Assembly (NCBI GenBank): GCA_035910535.1
Contig: JAMHXF010000111.1
Location: 279,080-343,079, forward strand
DNA from: Archangium_A sp035910535
GTDB lineage: Bacteria; Myxococcota; Myxococcia; Myxococcales; Myxococcaceae
DNA length: 64,000 bases
Direction of reading: 5' to 3'
Below the pieces are notes generated by a model. It did not search any database, was not told the origin of the DNA, and saw only the letters and a list, made by a program, of their open reading frames with translations. Numbering within the stretch: the stretch's first letter is position 1; every line of letters begins with the position of its first letter. Positions 42,615-51,437 of the stretch are shown here, piece by piece. A program made the translations under genes and the position numbers.

Positions 42615-44099
42615 TCAGGCCAGCCGACCGAAGGGCCACACGAACGTTTTCTTCGCGTCGCCTTCGAGGTTCTGACCGGGGCGGAGAATGCGCACGCGTG
42701 GATCTCCCCGCTTCGCGATGACGCGCTCGGGGTACGGGTCGGCGGCGTCGTTCTCTTCATACGGAGACGCGCCGACGACGGGCTCACCGGGGTAGCCCGG
42801 GTACTTCGGGCCCATGCCTTCGCGCCAGTACCAGGGCGCGCCGCCGTCAGCGCATGGCACCAGCTCGTCGGCCTTGAGCAACTTTGCGTAGCGCAGCGCT
42901 TCGGCTCCATCGGCCATCAACTGCTGCGGCGTCGTCAGCTCGCTCAACGGCACGTTCACCAGAAACGCGTCGAGCGTCGTGAAGCCGAAGAAGATGGGCT
43001 TCAACTTGAAGCCGCGCACGCCGCAGAACAGGCGCTTCACCGGGCCGGCCTTCTTGCTGACCTCGGCCATGTCACCCTGCGCGTCGCGGCCTGCATCGGC
43101 GAAGAACGCGTGTGAATCGGTGCTGTTCCGAACGAGCCACGTGCTGCCCACGTTGCGGAGCCCCGGGTACACGCCTCCTCCGTCCGTCGGTTGCTCTCCG
43201 TAGAACGGCAACGCGCGTACGGTGAGGTCGCCAACCTGGCGCTCTTCCCACCACGGCAACGCTTCGATGTTCTGAAAGCCGAGCTGACGCAGCCGCAGCG
43301 CGCAGTCGGTGGAAAAGAGACTCTCGCGCTCGACGGGCGGCACGAAGAAGCGCGTCTCGCGCGGCAACTGCAGCAGCGAGCCCAGGTGAAAATGATCTCC
43401 GTGCGAGTGGGTGATGAGCACCGCGTCGACGCGGCCGAGATCTCGCGGCTGCATCGGCTGGAAGTTCGGCAGGTCGAACCGACTCGCGGGGCGAAAGTAC
43501 GGGTCGACCAACACCGAGCCGGTCTTGCCGCGAACGAGCGTCGTGTTGTGGCCGACGTAGACCAGCGGCGCCTTCTCGTCGGGCGCGGTGAAGCGCTCCA
43601 ACCACCCCGCGTCGTTCAGGTCGCCGAGCAACGTCGCCGTCGGCTCGCGCTTCGTGAACGCGTTCAGCTCGGCCGTCGTCGCGCCGCGCGCGAGCGCCGC
43701 GAACAGCTCGTTCACCAGCGGCCATTCGCTCGCGCGCACCGGCACGTCGAGCCCCAGTTCGTCACGGCGCAGGTGCAGCACGGTGGGCTTGAACTTCTCG
43801 GCGCGCGGGTACAGCACGTCGTCGCGCAGCACCCGGCGGCCTTCGCGGCGCTTCTTGCCGTCGCACAACGCGGCGTAGCGGGGCGCTTCTTCCATTGCGC
43901 GAACGAGCTGCGCCGCGCGCGCCTTCACTTCGTCGGTGCCCAGCCGCTGCACCTGTTGCTTGAGCCACGCGTGCGCACGCCGCACCGGTCGCGACGGCGG
44001 CCCAAGAATGCTGCAGCCGAGATCTTCGTGGTGATCAGCCTCGGTCTTCGCGGAAGAGAGCACCGCGAGACTGACGCCGCGTGAGAGCGTGATGCGCAT
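42615..44099 (-). CDS. MBL-fold metallo-hydrolase with N-terminal extension
   Basis: 494 residues from ATG 44099, coupled to the DUF697-SCP2 gene (TGATG). The first 150 residues are unassigned and helical. From about 165 the beta-lactamase-like fold is seen: PLVYVGHNTTLVRGKTGSVL then VDPYFRP, the metal motif VLITHSHGDHFHLGSLLQLP (HxHxDH), ERQVGDLTVRALPFYGEQP, and a later THSDSHAFF-like region with ADAGRD. It resembles UlaG-like hydrolases. The substrate is unknown. It converges on the RIO kinase gene with 25 bp between stops. Confidence 0.85.
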   Translation of the reverse strand: MRITLSRGVSLAVLSSAKTEADHHEDLGCSILGPPSRPVRRAHAWLKQQVQRLGTDEVKARAAQLVRAMEEAPRYAALCDGKKRREGRRVLRDDVLYPRAEKFKPTVLHLRRDELGLDVPVRASEWPLVNELFAALARGATTAELNAFTKREPTATLLGDLNDAGWLERFTAPDEKAPLVYVGHNTTLVRGKTGSVLVDPYFRPASRFDLPNFQPMQPRDLGRVDAVLITHSHGDHFHLGSLLQLPRETRFFVPPVERESLFSTDCALRLRQLGFQNIEALPWWEERQVGDLTVRALPFYGEQPTDGGGVYPGLRNVGSTWLVRNSTDSHAFFADAGRDAQGDMAEVSKKAGPVKRLFCGVRGFKLKPIFFGFTTLDAFLVNVPLSELTTPQQLMADGAEALRYAKLLKADELVPCADGGAPWYWREGMGPKYPGYPGEPVVGASPYEENDAADPYPERVIAKRGDPRVRILRPGQNLEGDAKKTFVWPFGRLA

Positions 44100-44989
44100 C
44101 AGCCGAACAGAGGCCCCAGCTTCATCGCGAGGTCGAGGTTCATGGGCTCGAGCGTGAGGTCTCCGCTCATCACCGCCATCTGCGCGTTCTTTTGCCCCTT
44201 CACCAACGCCGTGAAGTGCTTCGCCGTCGCGCGAATGGTCAGCTTCGGCTTGCCGCTGTGCCCCGCGCTGATCCAGTCGGCGCTCTTCGTGAGATCGACC
44301 GTCCACTTGCCGCCGCCAGCGCCGGTGACGTCGAGGTGAATGACGCCGTCGAACGCGTCGCGAACGTCTTTGTGCTTTGCGAGGCGCTTCGCGAAATCAC
44401 CCTCGATGAGCTTCTCGATGGCCGACTTCGGCTTCTTCTTCGCCGCCGGCTTCTTCTTTTTGGAAGTGGTCGGCGCTTCTGGAGCCGCGCTCGACTTTCG
44501 GAACATGTCGAAGCGCTCCTTCGAGAACATCGACGCGCCTTCTTCTTTCGCGGCTTCGTAGATCTTCTTGAGCTGCGCGGTGGGCATGCCGGGGTTGCGG
44601 AAGTACTCCATCGCCACGCGGCCGATGCCCCAGTTCATCGCGAACGCGGCGGGCACCGTCAGCAGCGCGCCGAACACCGGAAGGATCGCCTTGATGCCCT
44701 GGCGCGCGAGCATGCCGAGCCCCGCGGTGGTCGCGAGCTCGACGACGAGGCTCTTCGCGTCGGCTTCGGTGACCTTGCGGCCGTAGACGTGGCCGATGGT
44801 GACGACCATCGCCGACTGCACGGGCAGCATCAGCACCGCGTCAGAGAAAGGCACCGGCGAGACGGAAATGACGGCGCACGCGTAGCTCCCCATGTTGACG
44901 ACGTCGCGAGCGGCTTCGTCGCGCTTCGCCAGGGGAACCTTCGAGAAGTCCTTCTTCCGAATGTCTTCGAGCGTATCGAGCCAGGACAT
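44099..44989 (-). CDS. DUF697-SCP2 fusion protein
   Basis: 296 residues. Residues about 30-130 match DUF697, the hydrophobic helical domain found after GTPases such as YcjF: SYACAVISVSPVPFSDAVLM, PVQSAMVVTIGHVYGRKVTE, LARQGIKAILPVFGALLTVP. A Lys/Pro/Ala-rich linker (about 170-190) follows. Residues about 195-296 match the SCP2 sterol-carrier fold: VRDAFDGVIHLDVTGAGGGK, WTVDLTKSADWISAGHSGKP, FTALVKGQKNAQMAVMSGDL, MNLDLAMKLGPLFG. There is no GTPase domain. The pair suggests a membrane-associated lipid-binding protein. It is coupled to the MBL-fold hydrolase gene. Confidence 0.8.
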   Translation of the reverse strand: MSWLDTLEDIRKKDFSKVPLAKRDEAARDVVNMGSYACAVISVSPVPFSDAVLMLPVQSAMVVTIGHVYGRKVTEADAKSLVVELATTAGLGMLARQGIKAILPVFGALLTVPAAFAMNWGIGRVAMEYFRNPGMPTAQLKKIYEAAKEEGASMFSKERFDMFRKSSAAPEAPTTSKKKKPAAKKKPKSAIEKLIEGDFAKRLAKHKDVRDAFDGVIHLDVTGAGGGKWTVDLTKSADWISAGHSGKPKLTIRATAKHFTALVKGQKNAQMAVMSGDLTLEPMNLDLAMKLGPLFG

Positions 44990-45031
44990 GGTGACGACGC
45001 TAACGCCTCAACCCCGGCGCGCGTTCCCTTT

Positions 45032-45580
45032 TCAGGCGCCGTGAACGGCGATCTCCCGACCCCAGTACTTGTTCTCGCGCAGCTTCTGCCCGTTCTGCTT
45101 GATGGTGCGCGCGAGGTGCGGGCCGACCCAGAACCCCTTGGGGTGCGTCTTGCGGAAGGTCTTCCGAATCCACATGTCGATTTCGATGAAGCGCTGGCGG
45201 AACTTCTCGGGCGCAGCGTCGCGACGGCCGGTCTGCTGGGTGATTTCGAGCTCGCCCCAGAGCTGCCCGCTCACCAACTCGTCTTCGTCGTTCTTCACGT
45301 TGCGCTCCCAGAAGATGGCGGGCGAGCGCACTTCGTCGATGCGCCAATGGCCTTTGTCTTTGCCGCGCTTGAGCTTGTCGACGATGGCCGGGCCGATGTC
45401 GCTGGCCACCAGGTACACGTCTTCTTCGGGCAGCTGGTCGAACGTCTTTTCGCCGGCGCGGAAGGTCACCCAATCGGGAGGCACCCGGCGCGGGTACACC
45501 TCGAACACGTAGCGCTCGAGGAAACGCATGAACGCGAGCTCGTCGTCGCGGTCCATGAAGATCTGCAGCTGGGTTGCCAT
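45032..45580 (-). CDS. Conserved-looking hypothetical protein
   Basis: 182 residues from ATG 45580; no signal or membrane segment. The sequence is well ordered: QIFMDRDDELAFMRFLERYV, VYPRRVPPDWVTFRAG, VYLVASDIGPAIVDKLKRGK, SPAIFWERNVKNDEDELVSG, RFIEIDMWIRKTFRKTHPKG and FWVGPHLARTIKQNGQKLRE. It has few low-complexity segments, as in a real globular protein. I do not recognise a family. It is divergent from the molybdopterin-fold gene with 48 bp between starts. Confidence 0.7.
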   Translation of the reverse strand: MATQLQIFMDRDDELAFMRFLERYVFEVYPRRVPPDWVTFRAGEKTFDQLPEEDVYLVASDIGPAIVDKLKRGKDKGHWRIDEVRSPAIFWERNVKNDEDELVSGQLWGELEITQQTGRRDAAPEKFRQRFIEIDMWIRKTFRKTHPKGFWVGPHLARTIKQNGQKLRENKYWGREIAVHGA

Positions 45581-45628
45581 GCGCGCGCCTCTAGCAACTT
45601 TCCCGGCCGGGTGAGCTAGACGAACCTC

Positions 45629-46114
45629 ATGTCCTTTGCGCTCGCGCTCATTCTGGCCGCTGCCCCGGTGTCGACGGTTCGTATCGAAGGTGACCTCGTG
45701 AAGGCCGCGTCGCTCACGGTGGAAGAGCTGCGCGCGCTGGGGCCGGTAACGGTCGACTGGGCCGACAAGTCGGGCGCGCATCGCATGACGGGCGTTCGCC
45801 TCGATGTGTTGCTGCTCAAGCTGGGCTTCAGCGAGGGGCCGACGGGGCCGGGCGCAAAGCCGAAGCAGAAGCACCAGGGGCTGCGCGCCATCGTCATCGC
45901 GTCGGCGGGTGACGGCTTCGAGGCAGTCTTCAGCGTGGGCGAGCTGCTCGAGACGCTGGGCTCGACCACCGCGCTGCTGGCCTGGGAGCAAGACGGCAAG
46001 CCGCTGCCCGCAGCGCACGGCCCGTTTCGCCTCGTGGTGCCGACCGACAAGAAGGGCTCACGGTCGCTGTACCAACTGACGTCGCTGCGCGTGGCCGACG
46101 TGAAGGCCAGGTGA
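45629..46114 (+). CDS. Periplasmic molybdopterin-binding-fold (Oxidored_molyb) protein
   Basis: 161 residues with a short signal peptide (SFALALILAAAPVS). The body follows the sulfite-oxidase-type molybdopterin domain in reduced form: SLTVEELRALGPVTVDWA, MTGVRLDVLLLKLGFS, LRAIVIASAGDGFEAVFSVG, TALLAWEQDGKPLPAAHGPF and RLVVPTDKKGSRSLYQLTSL. The conserved Cys that ligates Mo in the enzymes is not seen in this short form, so it may not bind the cofactor. Such small proteins are common as secreted accessory proteins of unknown role. Confidence 0.78.
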   Translation: MSFALALILAAAPVSTVRIEGDLVKAASLTVEELRALGPVTVDWADKSGAHRMTGVRLDVLLLKLGFSEGPTGPGAKPKQKHQGLRAIVIASAGDGFEAVFSVGELLETLGSTTALLAWEQDGKPLPAAHGPFRLVVPTDKKGSRSLYQLTSLRVADVKAR

Positions 46115-46118
46115 GCGC

Positions 46119-48440
46119 TCAGTAGAACTGCGCGCCCACGCCGAGGTGCAGGTTCGACGAGCTGTGCTGCGTCGCGTACAGCAGCGGGTACGTCTGCCAC
46201 ACCAGCTCGATGCGCAGGCGCTCGAGCAACGACAGGGTGAGCACGAGGTCGACCACGGGCTGCGTGCAGCCGCGCGGGTCTGACGTCACGCACGCCGTCG
46301 ACGCGAAGGTGTCGAGCACGCCCAGTTGCACGCCGCCACGCACCGCGACGCGCGGCTGAAAGATGGTGTTCGAGATGAACGAGAGGTGCGCCTCGGGCCC
46401 CGCCGTGAGGTTCACCGCGAAGCGCGGCTTGGGGTCGGTGATGGCCGAGAACAGGTAGTTGAGCGTGACGGCGCTGTGCACTTGCAGCCACCGCGCCTTG
46501 CGATTGAAGGGCGCGAAGCTGGCGCCTCCTTCGAGCATCGTGCCGAGCACCGCGTAGGTCGAGAACACCGGCGGGCTGAAGTGAATGCTGTTGAGCCCCG
46601 CGCGCGCGACGGTTCGCGCCAACACGCGGTCTGCCAGCGTCGGCTGCGCGGTGGCCCACGCGTCGACGACGGCGTCGAGCTCGCGCCGCAGCGCCAGCGT
46701 GCCGTTGTGTGACTCGCCGCGCGGCAACCCCAGGTCGGTGAAGCGGAAGCCGTACGCGCCGAGCAAGCGCATGAAGTAGTCGAAGCTCGCCTCGTCGGTC
46801 TGGCGGCGGCGTTGCGCGAGCGGAAGCTGTGCCACGTGCGGTACCGCCGGCGGCTCACCACCACGACGTGCTTCGGAGCACAGGTGGTTGTAGCGGTCGG
46901 GGCCGGTGCTCAGCTTTCGTTTGGTGGGCCGACACACGTCGTAGAGCCGGTCGATGCTCGTCTGCAGCAGAATGCGGAAGTCGATGAGCTCCGGGTCGTC
47001 GCAGGCCGAGCGGTACTTCGCGTACTGCGGCTCCATCATCGAGACCATGCACAGAAACGGCGCCCACTCGCCGCGCACCTCAGGCCCGATGGCGAGGATC
47101 GGCTCGAACTCCACCGGCGCCTCTTTCCAGTCGGGCTTGGCGCTCATCTCCGAGAACGCGTCGTACATGCCCAGGTAAAAATCGAAGCGGCGGAACTCGG
47201 TCTCGAAGAAGCCGACGAAGGCCGAGAGCGGCTCACTGGCCTTGGGCAGGTTGCTGGGCGCGAGCTCCATGCGCTCCGAGATGCCCTTCTGTTCACGCGC
47301 GAGCAGCGAGAGCTCGCGTGCGCGCGCCGAGTCGATGAGCCCACCGCCGAGCGAGAACAGCTTCGCGAGGAAGCCGTTGGCTGCCGCTTCTTCGGAGGCG
47401 CTCGACTCGGCCGGGTAGTTGCTCGAGTCGGGGTCGAGGTAGATGAAGTGCGTGTCGTCGCGCAGCTCGTGTGTCGACGGCTCGAGCATCGTCTCCCAGC
47501 TCGAGCCTCCGCGGGCGTTGCGACGCAGGTGCTGGTCGGCCGTCATCCACGCGAGGCGCAGCGGGTTGTTGTCGAAGACACCGCCGTCGACGAACAAGTC
47601 GACGAACTCGGGCGTGAGGCACTCGACGGTCTTCGCGGTGGGCTGCTCGCCCGACGCGACGGGCTTCGAGAGGCAGTACTCGATGGGCGAGGGCGCGAAC
47701 GCGAGCGGGAAGGCGCTGGAGGCGAAGAGCACCGAGCGCAGCTGCGAGAAGTTGCGGTCCGAGGCCACGGGGTCGCTGCTGTCGTCGACGAAGGGCAACA
47801 GCGGCATCGGCATGGGCGTGTCGGGGCTGACGTAGTTCGAGAGCTTCGGCGCCTTGCCCGGGCCGCGCCCTTGAATGCGCACCACGAAGGTCTCGAGCAC
47901 GCGAGGCACCGCGAGGCCTTCTTTGAGCTTCACCTCTCGCGGCTTCACGCGCGTCACCGTGGCGCCGAAGACCACGTCACAGTCGGTGGGCAGGCCCTGG
48001 TTCCACACGCCGCGCACGCGTTCGAAGGAGCGGTCGAGCTCGTCACGAATGAAGAGCGCGTCGGCGTTCGAGCGTTGGCGATCGAACAGCTCCTTGAAGC
48101 CGACCGGGCCCCACACGTTCCACGCGAGGCTCGACATGGGCAGCGGGTTCGACGGCTGGCACGAGCTGATGGCGGCGATCAACGCGTTGGCGCTGCCCGC
48201 CGAGGCGCCGGTCACCACGCGCAGCTGCGCCGTGGGGCGGAGCTTCGCGGCCTCGCTGAAGAAATAGATGAAGCCGCTCTCCCACGTGCCCAGCGAAACG
48301 CCGCCTGAAACGGTGAGCCCCAACGGCCGCAGCTTCGCTTCGTCGCGAGGTTGCGCAACCGCTACGGGCTGCTCGACCTCCGCTGGTGGCGCCTCTTCTT
48401 GCGCGGCGATGACGAGAGCGGCGAGCAGCGCGGTGAACAT
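46119..48440 (-). CDS. Patatin-like phospholipase with C-terminal barrel-like region
   Basis: 773 residues from ATG 48440, which has a GGAG site six bases upstream; ATG 48452 is the alternative. After a signal peptide (MFTALLAALVIAAQ) the patatin fold starts: oxyanion SGGVSLGTWESGF, nucleophile GASAGSANALI (GxSxG), and the Asp of FVDGGVFDNNPLRLAW (DGG). Ser-Asp lipases of this family cleave acyl chains. The C-terminal 150 residues alternate beta-like strands (LQVHSAVTLNYLFS, RFAVNLTAGPEAHLSF, RVAVRGGVQLGVLDTF) and end in Tyr (LHLGVGAQFY), as outer-membrane proteins do. This recalls PlpD/FplA-type autotransporting patatins, but no POTRA domain was identified. Confidence 0.85.
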   Translation of the reverse strand: MFTALLAALVIAAQEEAPPAEVEQPVAVAQPRDEAKLRPLGLTVSGGVSLGTWESGFIYFFSEAAKLRPTAQLRVVTGASAGSANALIAAISSCQPSNPLPMSSLAWNVWGPVGFKELFDRQRSNADALFIRDELDRSFERVRGVWNQGLPTDCDVVFGATVTRVKPREVKLKEGLAVPRVLETFVVRIQGRGPGKAPKLSNYVSPDTPMPMPLLPFVDDSSDPVASDRNFSQLRSVLFASSAFPLAFAPSPIEYCLSKPVASGEQPTAKTVECLTPEFVDLFVDGGVFDNNPLRLAWMTADQHLRRNARGGSSWETMLEPSTHELRDDTHFIYLDPDSSNYPAESSASEEAAANGFLAKLFSLGGGLIDSARARELSLLAREQKGISERMELAPSNLPKASEPLSAFVGFFETEFRRFDFYLGMYDAFSEMSAKPDWKEAPVEFEPILAIGPEVRGEWAPFLCMVSMMEPQYAKYRSACDDPELIDFRILLQTSIDRLYDVCRPTKRKLSTGPDRYNHLCSEARRGGEPPAVPHVAQLPLAQRRRQTDEASFDYFMRLLGAYGFRFTDLGLPRGESHNGTLALRRELDAVVDAWATAQPTLADRVLARTVARAGLNSIHFSPPVFSTYAVLGTMLEGGASFAPFNRKARWLQVHSAVTLNYLFSAITDPKPRFAVNLTAGPEAHLSFISNTIFQPRVAVRGGVQLGVLDTFASTACVTSDPRGCTQPVVDLVLTLSLLERLRIELVWQTYPLLYATQHSSSNLHLGVGAQFY

Positions 48441-48465
48441 GCGCGGCTCCATAGTCTGTTCTTCG

Positions 48466-49227
48466 TCAGGCGCTCACGTCGATCCACAGCGCGGCGCAGG
48501 GCTTTTCAGCGGCGAACGCCAGCGCACCCGGCGCCACGTGCAGCCCTTCACCTGCGGCCAGCGTCACCGTCGGGGTACGCAGCGCACCGTCGAGCGCCAG
48601 CAGGTACCCCGCGCGGCCGGCCGCGACCGACACCGGCGGCGCGTCACCCGCTTCGAGGTCGAACCACCAGACCTTCGCGTCGCAACGAAGAGGCATGCCC
48701 GCATCGCCGGCGATCAACTGGCGGCCCTTCTTCGAGAGGTCTCGCTGGAAGTACTCGGGTTCACCGCCGCGCGAGGTGGGCTCGAACCAGATCTGCAACA
48801 TGCGCGTGGCCGAGTCGGTGTCGTTGCCTTCGGCGTGCACCATGCCGTCGCGCGCCGAGATGAGCTGCGCGCTGCGGGGCGGCATGGTCGCGCCGTGCGC
48901 CTGGTCACCGTGATGGCTCAACGTGCCGTCGAGCACGATGCTCAGGATCTCCATGTCGCGGTGCGGGTGGAGCGGAAAGCGCGAGCGCGGTGCGAACGTC
49001 GCGTCGGCCAACACCAACAGCGGGCCCTGCTGCTGCCCCTGACCCGCCGACGGACCGACGGTGGCCACGAAGTGATCTCTCAACGAGAGCCACGGCAGCG
49101 TGGTGGTCGGCAACGACGAGAGCGGGCGGTGACGGGTCTGGGCCATGGGTTCACTCCGGGCGGCGGGCTTGCAGGTCATCAGGGCCGCGGCGCTGCCGAC
49201 GAGCACGGTGCGGCGTTCGAGCTTCAT
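48466..49227 (-). CDS. Pirin-family cupin with a Tat-like leader
   Basis: 253 residues from ATG 49227. The leader MKLERRTVLVGSAAALMTC has twin Arg, a hydrophobic core and a Cys in a loose lipobox position. The pirin fold follows: FAPRSRFPLHPHRDMEILSI then VLDGTLSHHGDQAHG, whose histidines bind the metal in pirin/quercetinase enzymes, later MLQIWFEPTSRGGEPEYFQR. Starting at the internal Met of MAQTRHRPLSSLP would give a cytoplasmic protein, the usual location. I kept the longer form because it leaves a proper divergent promoter gap of 66 bp to the LysR gene. Confidence 0.82.
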   Translation of the reverse strand: MKLERRTVLVGSAAALMTCKPAARSEPMAQTRHRPLSSLPTTTLPWLSLRDHFVATVGPSAGQGQQQGPLLVLADATFAPRSRFPLHPHRDMEILSIVLDGTLSHHGDQAHGATMPPRSAQLISARDGMVHAEGNDTDSATRMLQIWFEPTSRGGEPEYFQRDLSKKGRQLIAGDAGMPLRCDAKVWWFDLEAGDAPPVSVAAGRAGYLLALDGALRTPTVTLAAGEGLHVAPGALAFAAEKPCAALWIDVSA

Positions 49228-49283
49228 GACGCCAACGTAAACAGCTCTGCACCGGTTGACGACTGCGCGTAGACGCACGAATG

Positions 49284-49301
49284 ATGTGCGTTCATGCACA
49301 T
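49284..49301. promoter_or_regulatory. Inverted repeat over the LysR start codon
   Basis: ATGTGC and GCACAT form perfect 6-bp arms around GTTCAT, and the LysR ATG (49294) lies in the spacer. A second small repeat, TGCG-N6-CGCA, lies at 49264-49277. Both fit T-N11-A type LysR boxes. Placement over its own start codon and near the pirin promoter suggests autorepression and control of the divergent pirin gene. Confidence 0.5.
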
Positions 49302-50154
49302 TGATTGGAGCTCGCTGCAGACCGTTGAAGCGTTGGTTCGTCTCGGCACGGTGCAGGGCGCCGCGCAGGCGCTCGGGCTTCGGCACTCGTCGGTCTCGCG
49401 CCGCGTCGACGCGCTCGAGCGTTCGCTGGGCGTGCCGTTGTTCACCCGCGGGGCGCGGCTGGTTCCCACCGCCGTGGCGTTGGACATTTCAGCGCGGGCT
49501 GCGCACATGCTGCAGCACGCCCAGAGCGTCGAAGCGCTCGTCGCAGGTCAGCACCGCGCGCGTGAAGGTCGGGTCGTCGTCACCACCAGCGACGTGCTCG
49601 CCCCGTTGCTGTTCTCGGCCATCGCCGGGCTCGAGGCGCACCGCTTCGAGGTGCTCGTGGGTGACGACGTGAGCGCGCTCGCGCCCGGCGTCATCGACAT
49701 GGCGCTGCGGCCGTCGCACGACCCGGGGAGCTCGCTGCAGGGTCGGCGGCTCGGCGCGCTGCGGCTCGGTGTGTACCGGACTCGAGGCGGCGCTTCGACG
49801 TGGGTTCAGCCCTCGCCGTCGCTGCGTGCGAAGGCGTCGATGCGGTGGTGGCGCGTGGTGCCCGAAGATGAAGGTCGCGTGGTCTGCAATTCGCTGTTGG
49901 CGATGCGCGACGCGTGCCTCGCGGGGCTGGGCAAAGCGGTGCTGCCGTCGTTCCTCGCGAGGGGGCAGCCGCGGCTCAAGCTGGAGCGCGAGCTGACGGA
50001 GGGTACGCCGGTGTGGCTGTTGTCGCCGTCGGTGCGCGGGGGCGACGCGGCGCTGCGGCGGTTGCGCGAGCGCCTCGCCACGGAGCTGAAGCGTTACGGT
50101 GCGTTCGTCTCGAACACCACGACGCGCGCGGCCGACGAAAAGAACAGCACGTAG
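49294..50154 (+). CDS. LysR-family transcriptional regulator
   Basis: 286 residues. The N-terminal winged helix shows DWSSLQTVEALVRLGTVQGA, AQALGLRHSSVSRRVDALER and LGVPLFTRGARLVPT. The effector domain is short (about 100-280), with VVTTSDVLAPLLFSAI and LAMRDACLAGLGKAVLPSFL. It is divergent from the pirin gene, the usual sign of a LysR regulator controlling its neighbour; the inducer is unknown. Its 3' end overlaps that of the convergent lipoprotein by 61 bp. Confidence 0.9.
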   Translation: MHIDWSSLQTVEALVRLGTVQGAAQALGLRHSSVSRRVDALERSLGVPLFTRGARLVPTAVALDISARAAHMLQHAQSVEALVAGQHRAREGRVVVTTSDVLAPLLFSAIAGLEAHRFEVLVGDDVSALAPGVIDMALRPSHDPGSSLQGRRLGALRLGVYRTRGGASTWVQPSPSLRAKASMRWWRVVPEDEGRVVCNSLLAMRDACLAGLGKAVLPSFLARGQPRLKLERELTEGTPVWLLSPSVRGGDAALRRLRERLATELKRYGAFVSNTTTRAADEKNST

Positions 50155-51377
50155 AGCTTCGTGCGGCCGCCGTTGCGCGAGAAGCGCTGGGCGACGAACG
50201 ACTGCTGGTAGACGACCTGCTGCGCTGCGGGAATGAGCGACTGCGCGGTGCCGAAGGCCGTCAGCTCGTTGCGGAGCGCGGTCTGGGTGACGGCGCCCAG
50301 GTCGACGAGATCTCCATACACCTCGCGCGCCCTCCAGCCGTTCAGCACGCGGGGAAAGTCGGCGTTGCGCATGATGTCCTGCATTCCATACGCGCGGTAC
50401 GCAACCGTCTTGCCCGCCGGCAACTGCGCGGAGATGGCCGCGATGGCCGTCTCGAGCGCGGTGACGTCGTCAGGCGAGTTGAAGAACTGCACGGCGCGCC
50501 ACGGGAGCTGGCAGCGCTTGACCGGGTAGTACGCGCCGCACGCTTCAGAGTCGACGACGCCGGGCGGCAGCGCGTCGAGGCACGCCTGCACCGGCGCCTG
50601 ACACTCGAGCGAAGGCCACACCGCCTCGGGCGATTCGCGCGAGAGCTCCAGCGTCTTCACCGACATGCCCAGCGTGACCTTCTTGAGCTTCGGGCCGGTG
50701 CCCGTGGTGGCGACGAAAGACACCGGCTCGTTCACTTCGTCGGCCGCGGCGCGCAGCTGCTCGAAGCGCATGTCGACGTTCCACTCGGTGGCGTTGCGCC
50801 TGGCGACCGGGAGCGCTTCGCCGTCGAAGCTGGTGACGGTGAGCGGCGCGCCGCCCGAGGTCTTCACGATGGCGCGGTAGGTGAGCACGTCACCGACGGC
50901 GACGGCCAACACGTCGGGGCGCACCGAGAGGCTGGTGGTGCCCGTGGGGCTCGAGAAGCTCGGCGCGAACGTGAGCGACGCGGTGGCCGGCGCGACGTTG
51001 GCGTTGGTCGGGCGCACGTCGAGGAACACGCGCAGGCCGGCGGCGATGGAGTTGAACTCGGAGCTGCCGTCGAAGACGACCTCGAAGGTGCGCGCGGTGA
51101 GCACGTTCGCGCGGCCAAACGCGTCGTCGAACACGAAGCTGTTCACGCTCTGCAGGTTCTGGCTGGCGCGGCCGCGCAGCACGTACATGAGCCGGCCGTT
51201 GCGGACTTCAGGCGTCATCGCCGGGCGAACCCACACGGTCAGCGACGGCACCTGCGCCTTGAGCTCGCTCGCCAGCTCGTCGCCACCCTCGAAGAACTCT
51301 TCTTCGTCGTCGACGGAGCCCGCGAGGTTGGGGCCACAGCTGAACAGCACGAGACTCAGGACGAGCGCGCTTCGCAT
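50094..51377 (-). CDS. Secreted lipoprotein of unknown function
   Basis: 427 residues from ATG 51377, which begins the lipoprotein signal MRSALVLSLVLFSCGP (Cys 14); a start at 51413 would add 12 residues. An acidic linker (VDDEEEFFEGGDE) follows. The first half reads like immunoglobulin-type beta domains (MYVLRGRASQNLQSVNSFVF, PATASLTFAPSFSSPTGTTS). The second half is helical with Cys pairs (LECQAPVQACLDALPPG, EACGAYYPVKRCQLPW). I do not recognise a family. Confidence 0.7.
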   Translation of the reverse strand: MRSALVLSLVLFSCGPNLAGSVDDEEEFFEGGDELASELKAQVPSLTVWVRPAMTPEVRNGRLMYVLRGRASQNLQSVNSFVFDDAFGRANVLTARTFEVVFDGSSEFNSIAAGLRVFLDVRPTNANVAPATASLTFAPSFSSPTGTTSLSVRPDVLAVAVGDVLTYRAIVKTSGGAPLTVTSFDGEALPVARRNATEWNVDMRFEQLRAAADEVNEPVSFVATTGTGPKLKKVTLGMSVKTLELSRESPEAVWPSLECQAPVQACLDALPPGVVDSEACGAYYPVKRCQLPWRAVQFFNSPDDVTALETAIAAISAQLPAGKTVAYRAYGMQDIMRNADFPRVLNGWRAREVYGDLVDLGAVTQTALRNELTAFGTAQSLIPAAQQVVYQQSFVAQRFSRNGGRTKLYVLFFSSAARVVVFETNAP

Positions 51378-51437
51378 GAGCGACCACCTACATGTGCGCA
51401 CTCGTGGCCACAAGGGTACGGCTGTTCAGTGTCGCGG

